NCBI GenBank assembly: GCA_033296885.1
Contig: MU863940.1
Location: 1 to 64,000 of the forward strand
Length of the DNA stretch: 64,000 nt
DNA from: Triangularia verruculosa
Lineage: Eukaryota > Ascomycota > Sordariomycetes > Sordariales > Podosporaceae
Direction: 5' to 3'
The position numbers and the translations under genes were made by a program. The notes beneath the pieces are model-generated. The model worked only from the letters and a program-made list of their open reading frames with translations, was not told where the DNA came from and did not search any database. The stretch's first letter is position 1. The number at the start of each line of letters is the position of its first letter. Below, one piece after another: positions 31,323-43,697 of this stretch.

Positions 31323-32600
31323 ACATTGTGGGTTAGTACGGAGTCCAGCATGTTTTTTTTTTTTTGGAGTTTTTGGGATCGATGGATTTGAGAGGATGGG
31401 GCGCAGCAGCACGGTACATAATGGCTGATGAGAGATACCTTTGCATTCGGTAACATGGTGAGTTTGAATATATAGTGAGCCGGCACGAATAATGAGATAA
31501 ACATGAAACACCAAGGTTCTGGACCGTTCTCATGATATGGGTGACGTTGGGTGACGGCTGGGGATACCCGACTTTGGAGAGCCAGAGTGTCGGGTAGGTG
31601 ATATCGTAAGCTCCCTGATGACGGCAAGTTCCTGAGGAAGAGGAACGGTCCTACAGATGGGAAACAGTGGAGATGGAAACGGTGTGGAACTCTGGCGTAC
31701 TCTAACGGCTGTGGACGGTGGTCATGACGGGTTTGGACCTGGAGTTGCTGTTGTGGCTGTCTGAGGAGTTGGATGGACTGTTATCAATCCAAGATATCAA
31801 TGGCTGGATGCGCTCTGTCTATCGGATCACCATCACAGAAAGAAGGCACAAGGTCAAGTCAAGGCTGCGCTCCAAGCGCCCTGGGGCTGCAAGGGCCCCG
31901 CTACAGCACAGCCTAGACCCCACTCTTTGACCCCGGTTTGCCCAGATTGGGCCCCGCCCCATCCCATTCGTCCATCTCCTGGCGGTGCCTGCGGGTTGCT
32001 GCCCATCCACGCATCCAACCCCAAATTCTTGTTCACAAAGAGAGAGAGGAGAAGCGGGACACAGCCGCTGGTCCCTCTACTGGCCTATCCTATCCTATCC
32101 TGTTCCTGTCTGTTCCCTCCAGACATCACGACATCCGCCCGCGCACAGCACACGCTGCTGCTCCTTTCCAGCCTCGTCGTTAGGATGCGCTGAGGATCAC
32201 AAGTGATTTGATCTTCAGTCTTGGGCAACACTGCCTCCAGAAACCGACTACCGCGCCGCATCTCTCTCGTGCCACTGGCTGTGGGCCTTGGAGCCTCCTC
32301 CAACTTCGACATCCACCGCTGATACCACCTCGATTACATCCCACAGAAACAATAAAGTCTTCCTGCGATCTTCGTTTGAATCAGAAGTGATTGGGTTCTA
32401 CAAATATCTATATCTATATTGTCTTCTGTGACTTCTCCCTCCAAATCTTTGCCCAGAATAGTGCGCTCACACACTCGAGAACGGGAGCTCTTCTCCCTCC
32501 GCTCCGCTCCCAAATTCTGGGCAACAATCGACACCGACATCTCGTCCAGTACGAGGTCCTTCTTCTCCCCAACTCTGTAGAAAAAAAAGGGAAGGACAAG
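31323..32600. other. Spacer and long 5' leader of the MAPKKK gene
   Basis: About 1.28 kb without a supportable gene. It begins with the GH5 3' UTR and a nine- to ten-T run. From about 32,090 it is CT-rich (CCTAT repeats) and leader-like. An in-frame open stretch runs upstream of the MAPKKK ATG from about 32391, but its sequence looks like leader, and the ATG at 32601 is followed by the proline-rich start expected of the family. Confidence 0.6.
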
Positions 32601-35600
32601 ATGTATCAAACTGGACAAAGGGACGCTACGCGGCCCTTCCACGTGCCGCCACCTCCTCCGCCCATGTCCCCTCCACCGCCAAATGTCGGCATCAGTAACC
32701 CCATGATGACGATTCCGCCTCCTCCGCCTCGACACCCAAACGCCACCGCGGCCGGTAATGTCCTGCTCCCCCCGCCTCCGTCAGGCCCTCCACCGAACAG
32801 CGGCTTCCCAAACAGTGCGATTGCACCCCCAAGCGCATTAGGATCGACTGCTCCGTGGCATGGAACATGGGGTCGGGCTTATGATGGACGAACGGCCTTC
32901 AATATTCCACCCCCTCCCCCGGGAGGCGGTTCTGGAGTTCTACGTGCGTACGATCCGAAATATCATGCCCAGGTTCTCGCGGCTGCGAATGCTGCGAACT
33001 CAACTGGGGCGACATTCAATGTGCCCCCGCCTCCGCCGATGCAACAACAATTGCAAAACGATCAGATGGGTGCGCTGACGAGCGCAACATATATACCCCA
33101 GGGCGACACGTATGGCGAAGGAGTGGGTATTCCTGGCCTAGGGCTAGAAGACAGCGCAATAGGATGGAACCTAGGCGCTCATCTGGAGTCGGCCGCAGCC
33201 ACACCCCAAGATGAGACCTCTGGAAGAGACAGGCTCTACGCCGCTGCTATTGCCCAACGGGGCTCTTCAACCAATAGCAACTCTACTGTGACCTCAGTGT
33301 CTGTCCCTCCTGAGCTGGCGGCTCAGTGGCCCATGGACAAGGTTCTGGCTTGGTTGCAAGCCAATAACTTCTCCAAGGACTGGCAGGACACTTTCAAGCA
33401 TCTTGGGCTGGATGGGACAAGGTTCTTGGAGCTGGGGAGTAGCCATGGCGGGAGAGGAAATTTTGGTAGGATGCATCAACAGGTGTATCCGAGACTGTTT
33501 CAGCAGTGTACGCAGAGCGGGACACCGTGGAATCAGACCAAGGAAAGAGAAGAGGGCAAAAGGATGCGCCGACTTGTACGAAGCATCGTGACGGGCAGGC
33601 CTGTTGAGGTGAAGAGTCATAGGTTGGGAGGTCATAACCGTCAAAATTCAACCAGTGCGCCTCCTGTGACGAGCAGCCAGCCTGCTCCTGGGCCGGCCGA
33701 GTCACCCAATGTAAGTGCGAGACTGTTGGGTTGTCAAAGTGCAGATGCTAACTCGAGAAAACAGACCCCCAACCCTATCAAGATCCCAGGTCCTGGATTC
33801 AGTCGGCGGTTCTCACAGTCACGGGCAACGACCATGCCCAGCCTCAGCAGCACCATGCCGACAGACCACAGAAGCATGATGAAAGAAATCGACACCAGCC
33901 GCCGGCAAAGCCCAACCCTCAGTGAATCGGGAGAGGGGACGGTCCGCGGCAACAACAGCCCGAGTGGAAGCCCGAATCCCGCATCGGGTCTTTTCCCGGG
34001 TTCCACTGCCGGCAATCTGTCAGCGTCTCCACACAGCAGCAGGTTCGGCCATCGATCACGAAACAGCACCGACTCTGTGTCTTCCAGTGCAGCGATCTAC
34101 GGAAGCGGTGTACCAGCCGATGCGGCCGCCATGCTTAAAAGCGGGATGAACATTGCCGACGTGGTGAATGCGGCGAGAAGCGCAAACGACAGGCGGCATG
34201 CTCAGGACGGGGGGAGACCGTCTCCACAGGAGTCAGGGGGTGACAGGAGTGCGGGGGAGCCGCCTGGGAGTGCAAAGGGGAGCGGTTCCTTTTTGAGCAT
34301 CTTTACGAGGAAGAAGCATGGGAGGAAAGATGATGGGTTTGGAGGGGAGGAGGACTCGCCGACCAGCCCGGGGTTGAGCTTCAAGCCGCAGAGCTTGGGG
34401 GATAGGCCAGGGAGCAGTGCGGGAACATATGGGCATCACTATGCGGGCAATGTGAAGGCGATGAGAGGCGGACCGAGGACTTTCATCCTCGCCACGGCCG
34501 ACTGTTGGAATTATCGGATGTTGGACGTGACGGATATTGAGACGGCGGGGGATTTGAGACAGTTGATTTGTATCAACCTGGGCCTGAATGAGAGTGAGGG
34601 GGGCTACCTTTACGAGACTGAGCTAGGGAGGTTCGAACATGATGGGGAAGCGCTGGATGATTCGAAGCTGCTCGGGCTCAAGCAACACAAGGCTGATGCA
34701 GTTGGAACGCTAAAGCTGTTCGTACGGGTGGGCGGACCGCCGCAGATGCGCCAGACGGGGGCGCAGATTACGATGGACGAGGAGACGTATGTCAAGTTGA
34801 GTGGGCGGATGCGGTCTAGTTCGTCGCCGCCGACCTCGAGGCAAAATACCTTGACTGGGAAGGAGGGGGAGGACAAGGTGCTCACAGCAGAAGCGATCGA
34901 GTATCGGACGGAGCAGCTGAGGAAGCAAAAGGAGTATCTTGCGAAGCGTAAGCAAGTGGCAGAGAACAATCTCAACGTTGCTGACAGGAGCCCGGGAGCG
35001 ATTGTGGGTAGGACTGTCGATTTCGACCAGCCGAGACACTCGCCTTTTGAGGACCGGAAGATGGATACTCTGCTACCGCAACGGAAGCCGCCGGCGCCGC
35101 CTAGTGATCCCTCGGCTACGTTGATCAAGGCGAACTCGTTGAAGAAAACGACTGGCCATGGCCTGCGGCTGTCGGGAGACAGCGGATACCACCCCAAGCG
35201 GACGTCCTCGGATTTGCGCGACGACGTCGTGTTTGAGAAGCAAAAGCGCTGGGGCCCGGTAGCTGACCCGTCGGCGGGCATCGGGGCGTTGCTAGTGGGC
35301 ATGAGCGATGGGATGGCCAGCATAGCGCGGCCGAGTAGGCCAGGGGCTGGGATTCAACGGCAGCCGTCTCCCAACAGGGTGGCTACGGAACCTGTTATTC
35401 CCACGCAGGAGCTGGTGACAAAAGGTAAGAAGGCTATGAGCATTGTGAATTTTGGACAGTCCCAAAGAGAAAGATCTGGTTCTGGAGGAGGCGGAAGCCC
35501 GAGATTGGGGTCAGGCATGCCGGGTTCGCCGGGCTCTACAACGTGGAGCTCGAAGAACGTTCCTTTCCTGGTTCCAGACTACTCGCCCAATGGGACGCCT

Positions 35601-37853
35601 GCTCCTCCTCAGGCGGGAGTGGTGCTGTCGAGGATGCCGGAGCATGATGGCAATGGATTTTTGGGTCAGGCGCAGAATGGAACAATTGCTAAGATGCGTG
35701 ATGCAGCGCGCGCCCCGTCGCCCGGAAACGTCAGTCCCAGCTCGAGACGGCGGCCGAGCGACTCGTTCAACAGCCAGGCTGCGAACAAGCGGAAGAGTCA
35801 CGGACCGGATACGGATTTTACGGATAACGATGTGAGGTTCTCGGCGAGCTCGACGCTGGTGAACAAGAAGGTGGATGACGACGACTCGGGTGATGATTCG
35901 GATGATGGGCTTTTTGCGATTCCGATCTCGGCGAGGAACTCGGGGTTGGATAAGGGGAAGGCGGCGGCTGCTGCCGATGGGGAAGAGGGTGAGGATGGGA
36001 GTGTCACTGGGAAGCGTCCAAGTCTGAGGTTGAACACGAGGAGTGGGAGCAACAACCGCGCCAAGAAGACTTTGTCGGTGGCGTTTGCGTCGCCCCAGTC
36101 GTCAAGTGCGGGCGGGAAGACGCCATTGGAGGATGATGACAGTGGAAGAAGCTCGTCAAGGAGAGGACCGGCGACGCCGCAGAGCGAGGGGTGGGATTCC
36201 GAGGAAAAGGAGATCAAGATTGGTAGGAGGAAGAGTTTCATTGAGAAGGACGTCTGGGCCAACCGTCCTCCAACGGACGCGCTTGTCAACAACCTTGAGG
36301 ACTTCTTCCCGGATCTTGATGTTGATCAGCCGGTGTTGGAGGAGGGTGATGCAGAGCCACCTTCACCTATCGCCGAGGGTGATGAGAATCAAGGCAGCGC
36401 ATCGTCGTCAGTGCCACCGCTCCCACCACTGCCTCCTGGACTGTCAACTGGAAAGCTACACACATTCTACAACGACAACGACACCTTGGGATCAGACGAG
36501 TCGACCCTCAAAGCCCTCGAATCTCGCCCGGTCTCAATGCAGTCCCTGGCACACAGGAGTATCCGTCGCTCCGGTGGCGGCGGCCTGGGGAGAATGAAGT
36601 CCATCCGTGAAGTAGCCCGCGGCGCCAACAACTTCAGCAAACGATACACTCAAGGTCCTGGCCAGTCCTCTGACGAAACCTCCACCTCGGCCCCCAACAG
36701 AAACACCAACCTCATGCGAAGGAAATCCACCAAAATGTTCAACGCCAACATCGTGCAAATCCAACCCGACCGCGGCTCCCTCAACCTCGCCATGGGCGGC
36801 CTCACCACCATCCCGCAAGACAACCTTCCCACCCGAAGCAACAGCATCCCCAAGCGGCAGACAACCTTCCGCTGGTTCAAAGGCCAGCTCATCGGCAAGG
36901 GAACCTTTGGTCGCGTCTACCTAGGCATGAACGCCACGACCGGAGAGTTTCTGGCGGTAAAAGAAGTCGAAGTCAATCCAAAGGCCGCCCAGGGCGACAA
37001 GAAGAAGATGCAGGAACTGGTTGCCGCCCTCGACCAAGAAATCGACACCATGCAGCATCTGGATCACGTCAACATCGTACAGTACCTCGGCTGCGAGCGC
37101 AAGGAAACCTCGATTTCCATTTTTCTGGAATACATCTCGGGCGGCAGCATCGGCTCCTGCCTGCGCAAGCACGGGAAGTTCGAGGAGCCCGTCGTGGCGT
37201 CTCTTACCCGCCAGACGCTCTCGGGGCTTGCGTATCTGCACAGGGAAGGCATCTTGCATCGCGATCTCAAGGCGGACAACATCCTGCTTGACCTTGACGG
37301 GACGTGCAAGATCTCTGACTTTGGCATCAGCAAGAAGACGGACAATATTTACGGAAACGACAAGACGAACAGCATGCAGGGGTCGGTGTTTTGGATGGCG
37401 CCCGAGGTGATTAGGAGCCAGGGGGAGGGGTACTCTGCCAAGGTGGACATTTGGAGCTTGGGGTGCGTGGTGCTGGAGATGTTTGCGGGGAGGAGGCCGT
37501 GGAGCAAGGAGGAGGCCGTGGGGGCGATATACAAGATTGCGAATGGGGAGACGCCGCCGATTCCGGAGGATATTAGGGAGGTTATTTCGCCCGTGGCGAT
37601 TGCGTTCATGTTGGATTGTTTTACTGTGTAAGTCTTTCTTCTTCCCCCTTTAATTTTGGTAATCCCTCGGGGGGGTTGAGTGAATGTGAGGGGCTAACGG
37701 ATGGGAAATAGTGTATCAAGCGAACGGCCAACAGCAGACGTGTTGCTGTCGCAGCACCCATTCTGCGAGCTGGATCCGACGTACAGCTTCTTGGACACGG
37801 AGCTGTATGCCAAGATTGCGGGGAGGGTTGATGATTTGGGGAGGGGGCAGTAA
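32601..37853 (+). CDS. BCK1: MAPKKK of the cell-wall-integrity pathway, Bck1/MIK-1 type
   Basis: Relays protein kinase C signals to the MAPKK and MAPK of the cell-wall-integrity cascade. Exons 32601-33710, 33765-37627 and 37712-37853 give 1704 aa. The first intron (54 bp, GTAAGT...GCTAAC...ACAG) has a length divisible by three and no stop, so unspliced message would still read through. The N-terminus is proline-rich. A SAM domain follows (about 232-330, WPMDKVLAWLQANNFS), then a ubiquitin-like/RA-type region (about 605-692) and long disordered segments. The kinase domain starts near residue 1405: GKGTFGRVYLG, catalytic HRDLKADN (near 1534), DFG, and the activation segment ending GSVFWMAPEV. 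The SAM-to-kinase order and the length separate it from Ste11. Confidence 0.93.
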
Positions 37854-38573
37854 AATTCAGTCATCAAACAGCTTCTCGGTAGGAGGAAACGAGGGTTTTC
37901 CTATGATGAAGTTAAGTGGTGGTAATGGAAGGGATGTATGTATGAAAATTATATGTAACACGTGGGGAAGGGTTGGTGGTGGTTTGGTTTGGTTTTGGTT
38001 TTTCTGTTTGTCATTTTTTTTCACGCAAAAGAGCAAAGCAAGCGTTGAGCGTTTGATACAAGGCCAATTGCAATATACAAAGATGGGTATGGTATGTATA
38101 CGAGAGGGGGAAAGCATCGTTTTGTTCAATATTTTATACACGAAAAGAGATACCTTGATTGTTTTTTAACATTTGAGTGATGAGCTACCTACCTTAGGTA
38201 GTCTACCTAGTCACAACGAACTGCTTTTTGGACATGATACAAATACATACTTGGATTTGACTCGGCATTTCTCAAAGTTCTTGTACTGCACATCATCAAA
38301 GAGTCCAAACGCGCGCAACAGACTGAGGCAATCATGTATGTACGTGTGTGCAATTCCTCTCACCCCCTCTTCTCTTCTCCACCCCCCAAAAAAAGAAAAA
38401 AGAAAAATCCAATAGTGTGTGTGTAGTAACCCAAAAGAAAAGACGCCTTTTATTCCCCCCCAATTGCGTTTGCTTGCTTTACCCCACCCATCCAAAGAAA
38501 GAATATATATATATATATACCACCCCCCTCTCTCTTATCCCTTCTACCCAACAAAAACCTAACCAAACCAAAA
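37854..38573. other. Convergent 3' spacer with TA repeat
   Basis: 720 bp between the stops of the MAPKKK (+) and GH47 (-) genes, so two 3' UTRs face each other. Contains a (TA)n tract at about 38503-38519. No gene seen. Confidence 0.6.
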
Positions 38574-41500
38574 CTAACTCGGCCTCCTAAAAGGATGAGC
38601 CTCCGTATTCAAAACCCACTCATCCAAACTCACCACCCCCGGCTCGGCAAACAGCAAGTAAAAATACTTCAGCGTCTCCGCCAGCCAAAAGCTCTCCATC
38701 GAATCGTCCATCCCCCCCGCATCCCCCTTCACCGTCACGTCCCTCAGCGCCGAGTGTCCCACCTCCGTCTGCGTATACCTAATCACCGACTCAAACATCT
38801 TCCACCCCTTCTCCTGCCAGATCGGGTCGGCCGTGATGCGGTACATGTACCAGATTGACTCAATTGCTTCGGGTCTATGCCACACAAAAAAGGTTAGTTT
38901 CGTTGAGGAGAGAAAAGAAAGGGGGGGGAGGAAAGAAGTACCGGAGGATATAGCGCTTGTCGTTCATGGATACAAAACCAGGGGGTATGACCTCGTTCTT
39001 GAGGCGGTCGGCAATGTACTCCTCGTGCGTCATCGGTTTGATCGGTTCCGGGGGGAGGGTTAGTTCCGTAAGTGGGATCTGCGTGTCGTCGCTGGAGTAG
39101 GTGCTGAAGTCATCCCCACCCTTGGTGTTGGAGACTGGCGCAGAGTTGAGGTCGAGTGTGTTCTGGAGATCACTCCCCCGAGGCTCGTTAGCAGTACCAT
39201 TGAGCTGCAACTGGCGACGCTGAAATCTCGACGGGAAAGACCCTTCCCTCCCTCTAGACTTCTCCTCCTCTTGCGGCTTCTGCACCGGTTCCTTAACCGC
39301 AGCCTGTTGTTGAGAGATCGCATTGTTGTTGGTATTAGCAACCGGCTTATTCGCCGCCTCCTCCTTCGCCAACTTCGCCTTCTCCGCCCTCCCCTTCTGC
39401 AAAGCCTGCTCCCTCTTAATCTCCTCTACCTGCTCCTTCCACGCAGCCTTGCTCTCGTAGTACCTCTCCATCTCCTGCGGCCTATACGCCGCCCGGTAAT
39501 CCAACTGCTCATGCCACGCCGTCTCGTTGAACTTGCAGTCCATCGCCGACTTGCACGGCATGATCCTCGCGTGCTCAGGCATGATACCCGTCGGCATGAC
39601 ATCATACGCCCAGAAGCAGCCCTCAGCGAGCTTCTTGCCAATCTCGACATCCTCGGGGCTCTCAAAGATCTTGCCGCCGAGCCCAAACATGCCGCCCAGG
39701 AAGCAGGTGAGATGCGTAATCTCCCATTCGTAGTTCAGGTTGTCTGCCGTTCCATCGGTGCTGGTAGCCTTGGCCGAGAACAAGATGTCGGGATCGCCCT
39801 TGGTCATCGGCCGGAAAAGCAAGTACTTCTTGACCGCAGCCACCGTCTTCTCGTGCATGGTCTTGTACTTGGGCACCAGACCTCCAAGAAGCAAGTACTG
39901 CTTGGGGAAGTACTCATATGCAGAGTCTTGACTACCGCCCATGCCGTACGAGCCACCACCCCAGCCGCCACCAACCAATCCCTGAGGAGCACACTCAAAC
40001 CCATCCGGCAGCTTCTTCTTCGGCCTACCCGGTGTCCCATCTCTCGCAGCGTTAGCAGCAGCAGAAGCAACCTCCCCAGCCCCATCCCTCCTCCTCTCCG
40101 CCTCCTCCCCCTCTTGCAAAGTGATATTCCTCCCTCCCACTCCATCATCACCCCTAAGCTTCCTCTTCTGCACCCTCACCCCAGACCCACCAACCCCCAT
40201 CCCATTTACATCCACCGCCCCCAAATTCGCCCTCCCATCCTCCCTCTCCTGCTCCACCGGCGGCCAGGGCGCACTCCTATTACACCCACTAGCATCCAAA
40301 TGCTCCGGAAAAATCCCCTCAATCGCGCTCCTCCCCTGCCCCTTCCAATTCTGCAGCTCCTCAAACGCGTCCGTAATCCTCGCCACAGCGTCATAATACC
40401 TATTCTTCCCCGTCAACTGCGCCAGCCTCGTAAACTCCATGCTCATGCTGCCCAGCTCCGCCACACCCGCGCTCTGACTAGCCCGCTTCGGCGCAATGTT
40501 ATACGCCGGAGCCCACTGGTAGTACAAGATCGGGAGCCGGTTCGGCGTGTCAAACACCGACATCAAAATCTCGGCTAGTTCCTCTGCCTTGTCCAGCAAG
40601 ACTTTATACTCCTTCTTCTCGCCCGAGATGTCGTACGCGGCGATGAGACCGCCGAGATAGCGGATGATGGTCTCAAAAACGGGAATGTCGGTGCGGTACG
40701 GTGTGGTTGTGAAGTCGATTTCCTCGACTGCTTTGAGTGCGTCCTCGAACTCGGACTTGAGGCCCATGATCCAGAGCGTGTCGAGTGAGTCGACCAAGGT
40801 GGCGGCCCAGCCGCAGAACGGGTCTTTGGAGTCTTTTGACACAGGACGAAGTTCATCATGGGTCCAGGCGTAGATCTTGTAGCCTTGCCAGGCTCTTTGC
40901 GCCTCTGCCTTGACCTTGGACAAACGAAGCTCTCTCTTCTCCTTGGCTTCTGGTGATTCAGGTCCGAATTTGGCCTGGATGGTGGGGATCAACTTGGGCT
41001 TGCCGGTGGGGAGGGGGATAACTGATTCGTCGGGGATTGGGAACCACTCTGAAGGTTTGGTCCAGTGAACTGTTGTTCTCGTTGTGAAATCGGGCCGGGC
41101 GGGGGTGCTGTCGTCAACGTCACCAATGTGGGCGTGGCCCTTATGAGCGTCGATGCCTGAGCCTGCTAGGCGGTCGGGAATAGTAGCCGGAGTAGACTTG
41201 TCTTTTGTCGGCTGCTCCTTTCCGTGGGTACCTTTCAACGGCGGCGGCTTGGTAGGCAAATCATAGGATCCCTTCTCCTTGTTCTCCTCCTTTAGCGTGG
41301 GGATCTTTACTGGTGGTGTGTCACCATGTCCGTGGTCATAGTCATGATCCTCAACCACCTTTGGCTTGGGCTTCTCCTCGACCACGACCTTGGGCGTCGG
41401 CGGCTTGACCTCCACCACTGCTGGGTCTTCCTTTATAATAGGTGGTCTGGCAACAACCGCCGGTGCTGGCGGTTTTTCCACGGGCTTCGTCTCAACCTTT

Positions 41501-41637
41501 GTTTCCTTCTGTCTCGTGCTAGTATGCCATATCTCCTGCGTCCTGTCCCATTGCGAATTCTTGGAGACGTGGTACAGCAGAACTGTAATAACGAAGGCGC
41601 ATATTAGAAAGACGCGATATCGACGGAGTCGTAACAT
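38574..41637 (-). CDS. Class I alpha-1,2-mannosidase, glycoside hydrolase family 47
   Basis: Trims alpha-1,2-linked mannose from N-glycans in the ER or Golgi lumen. Exons on the minus strand 41637-38942 and 38874-38574 (67-bp intron) give 998 aa, far longer than the roughly 500-600 aa core. The N-terminus is a type II anchor: short basic tail, hydrophobic span about residues 9-24, then a long Pro/Lys-rich stem to about 240. The catalytic barrel includes WAATLVDSLDTLWIMGL, RYLGGLIAAYDISG, MSMEFTRLAQLTG, DNLNYEWEITHLTCFLGG and a C-terminal ESFWLAETLKYFYLLF. It ends with LNTEAHPFRRP, containing the Thr-Glu-Ala-His-Pro calcium-site motif. Two low-complexity insertions interrupt the domain, one Lys/Ala/Glu-rich just before the last third. 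ER mannosidase, Golgi mannosidase and EDEM/Htm1 roles cannot be separated by eye. Confidence 0.92.
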
Positions 41638-43229
41638 GGTAGCGGTAGTCTGGGACGGGTAACCGCAGGGGGGCCGGTTATGTTATGCGCGCGCGCGCGC
41701 ACTCGTTCCGTTTTTCGCTGCCGGTATATCGAGGAATTCGGTTGAAAGTATATATAGTTGCGGATGTAAGTATCCAAAAAAAAACGACAGGGAAAAAGGT
41801 TAAGGTTCCCAAGTGAATGGCATGGCTGACGCCCGTATGGATGGGTGCCCTATTCGTGGCTGAGAGCAAAGCGGCGAAGCAGTCCAAGAGATCTTGCTAC
41901 TCCATGAAGGTTAGATAGAATAGACAAAAAGATGGGAAGGAGGGGTCAGAATTCACTTACCCAAAAGCCAAGATGGTCTCCAGAGGAAAAATCATGGGGT
42001 GTGGTGGCAGCTCAGAAGAGGAAGGCGGTTTTGGGGTGGGCGAGCAAGGCAAGGGGGGGCTGCCGTGCCAAGACGATGGCAACCACCCCCCCTGCTCCAT
42101 GGCCCCTGTCTACTGTGGTTGGAGATTCTTGGCGTTTGTCCATAATGTCTCGAAACGGTAATGGGACACCTGTTGACTTCTTCGTCTGGTTTGTGAGATT
42201 GAGATCAGTTGGCTGAATGGTTGACACGGCGTTGCTTGTAAAGTGCTTGCAGTTGGACAGACGCTAGACCGATCCTAAAGGCACGTTGAACTGCACCAGT
42301 AACCGTCGTTCGCCTCCCTGAGCTAATTCTCAAAGCCGTCAGAGGAGCACGGCATTCAACCGGTGGCTTTTACATCATGGCAACTATTGCCCTCGGCATC
42401 GATATTAACCCGGAGAATTAAGAAACTTCATCAATTCACCAGCTGATCAGCATCTCTCGGCAATGCAAGGCCGGGAGTTGCCAAGTCCCACTGATCTAAA
42501 TATTGCGGGGTACTTCCCGCCATCTCGTAGTTGACTGTTTGCTGTACATACAAAGATGGGGTGGTGTTGATGATGGCACGGCCGAAACAAACATATTGTA
42601 GCGACAGCTATCGAGATCGAAGCCATGTGGTTAGGGCGGGAGTTCTTTGTTCGAGTGCCTAGAACGAGGGTGAGATGCGGAAGACGTAGCTGTCACCGAT
42701 ACCTTCTTACCATAATCTTGGAGACACAACATGACAGCAGCTACGAGATGTTGAGTTTTCTATCGCTGAAAACAATCTCTCTAGCCCCACGGAGATAGAT
42801 AAGGCTTTGGATAGAAATCGTCTGGGAGATCATCAGATGCCACCCTTTTCTTAGGACTGGAAGCTTTCACTGAAAGTAGAATCAGGGTCCAACCCACGGT
42901 CCCGCCCTCGTCCAAGTCCTGCATCTGGAAACGGAACTGATCGTCCGCCCGCACCCACAACCACAATTGGAGCAACCAAGGAAAGTTTGTGCCGACAACC
43001 GAACCGCTATCACCATTATCGACACCTCTTACAGCACCAGATGATGCCGTCAAGACAAGCCCAGGCTAATAGTTTAGAACAGAGCTGTATCACCACAGCC
43101 CTGTAATCACATTGGGGTATCTAAAACTCTAAGAAACCTCTCCTAAAAGCCCCGCGTTTCATATAGGGCTCTAAGAGTAACAATTCCCATCTCTCACTCC
43201 TAAGCTCCAAGACAGTCCGTAGCTTCACC
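41638..43229. other. Spacer between GH47 gene and TRM10 3' side
   Basis: About 1.6 kb. The GH47-proximal part is its promoter, with a (GC)n run near 41689-41700. No coding gene is supported in the rest. A leader-like CT-rich sequence precedes an ATG in good context at 43230. Confidence 0.55.
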
Positions 43230-43697
43230 ATGGACAACCAAGCAAGCCCTGGGGACAGCGGCGCAACTCCTCGTTCGCCTACCATTCTCTTCCTCCGGTG
43301 TTCCGCAAGGGCCCCAGCAGCTTCAGTAGCGTTGAGGCTAGGCTCATTCCTTTCTCATCCTGATAGACGCCATCATCGTCGTCTCCATCTCGCGCCTCTC
43401 CAAACGCTCCAAGCGTCTCCTTTCCCACGCCGAGATCCACTTCCGGCGCCGCCAATCCGTACTGCTTCGATCGTTCATAGCTCGGACTTCGTATGGCACC
43501 CAGACTCTCGGCAGCTCGGCAGCCGTGTTTTGCATCTTGGCCTCTTCCTGCTTAGTGTCCCCCATGTCCTTGTCACTGTCCATGTCGCTCGCCATGAACC
43601 TCTGTCTTGTCACTGGGGTCAACATTCGCCTGGACCTGGTGCTGAGGTTGGCGATTGCCCGAACGCGAGCGGGGGTTCTAATCCGTCCCCGACTTAA
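43230..43697 (+). CDS. Possible small ORF overlapping the TRM10 3' end (doubtful)
   Basis: An open frame of 155 codons starts in strong context (CACCATGGAC) after a leader-like sequence and overlaps the last few codons of TRM10 on the other strand. The product is Ser/Ala/Pro/His-rich with no domain I recognise. Other frames over the same stretch also look partly protein-like (a hydrophobic segment in one), so this may be an eroded gene, an unspliced one or chance. Reported as a candidate only. Confidence 0.2.
   Translation: MDNQASPGDSGATPRSPTILFLRCSARAPAASVALRLGSFLSHPDRRHHRRLHLAPLQTLQASPFPRRDPLPAPPIRTASIVHSSDFVWHPDSRQLGSRVLHLGLFLLSVPHVLVTVHVARHEPLSCHWGQHSPGPGAEVGDCPNASGGSNPSPT

Noticed and set aside
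39271..40578. 435-codon open frame antisense to the GH47 gene
   Set aside because: It mirrors the coding strand of a clear glycosidase, is Leu/Arg/Pro/His-rich and has no domain. A shadow of GC-biased codons.
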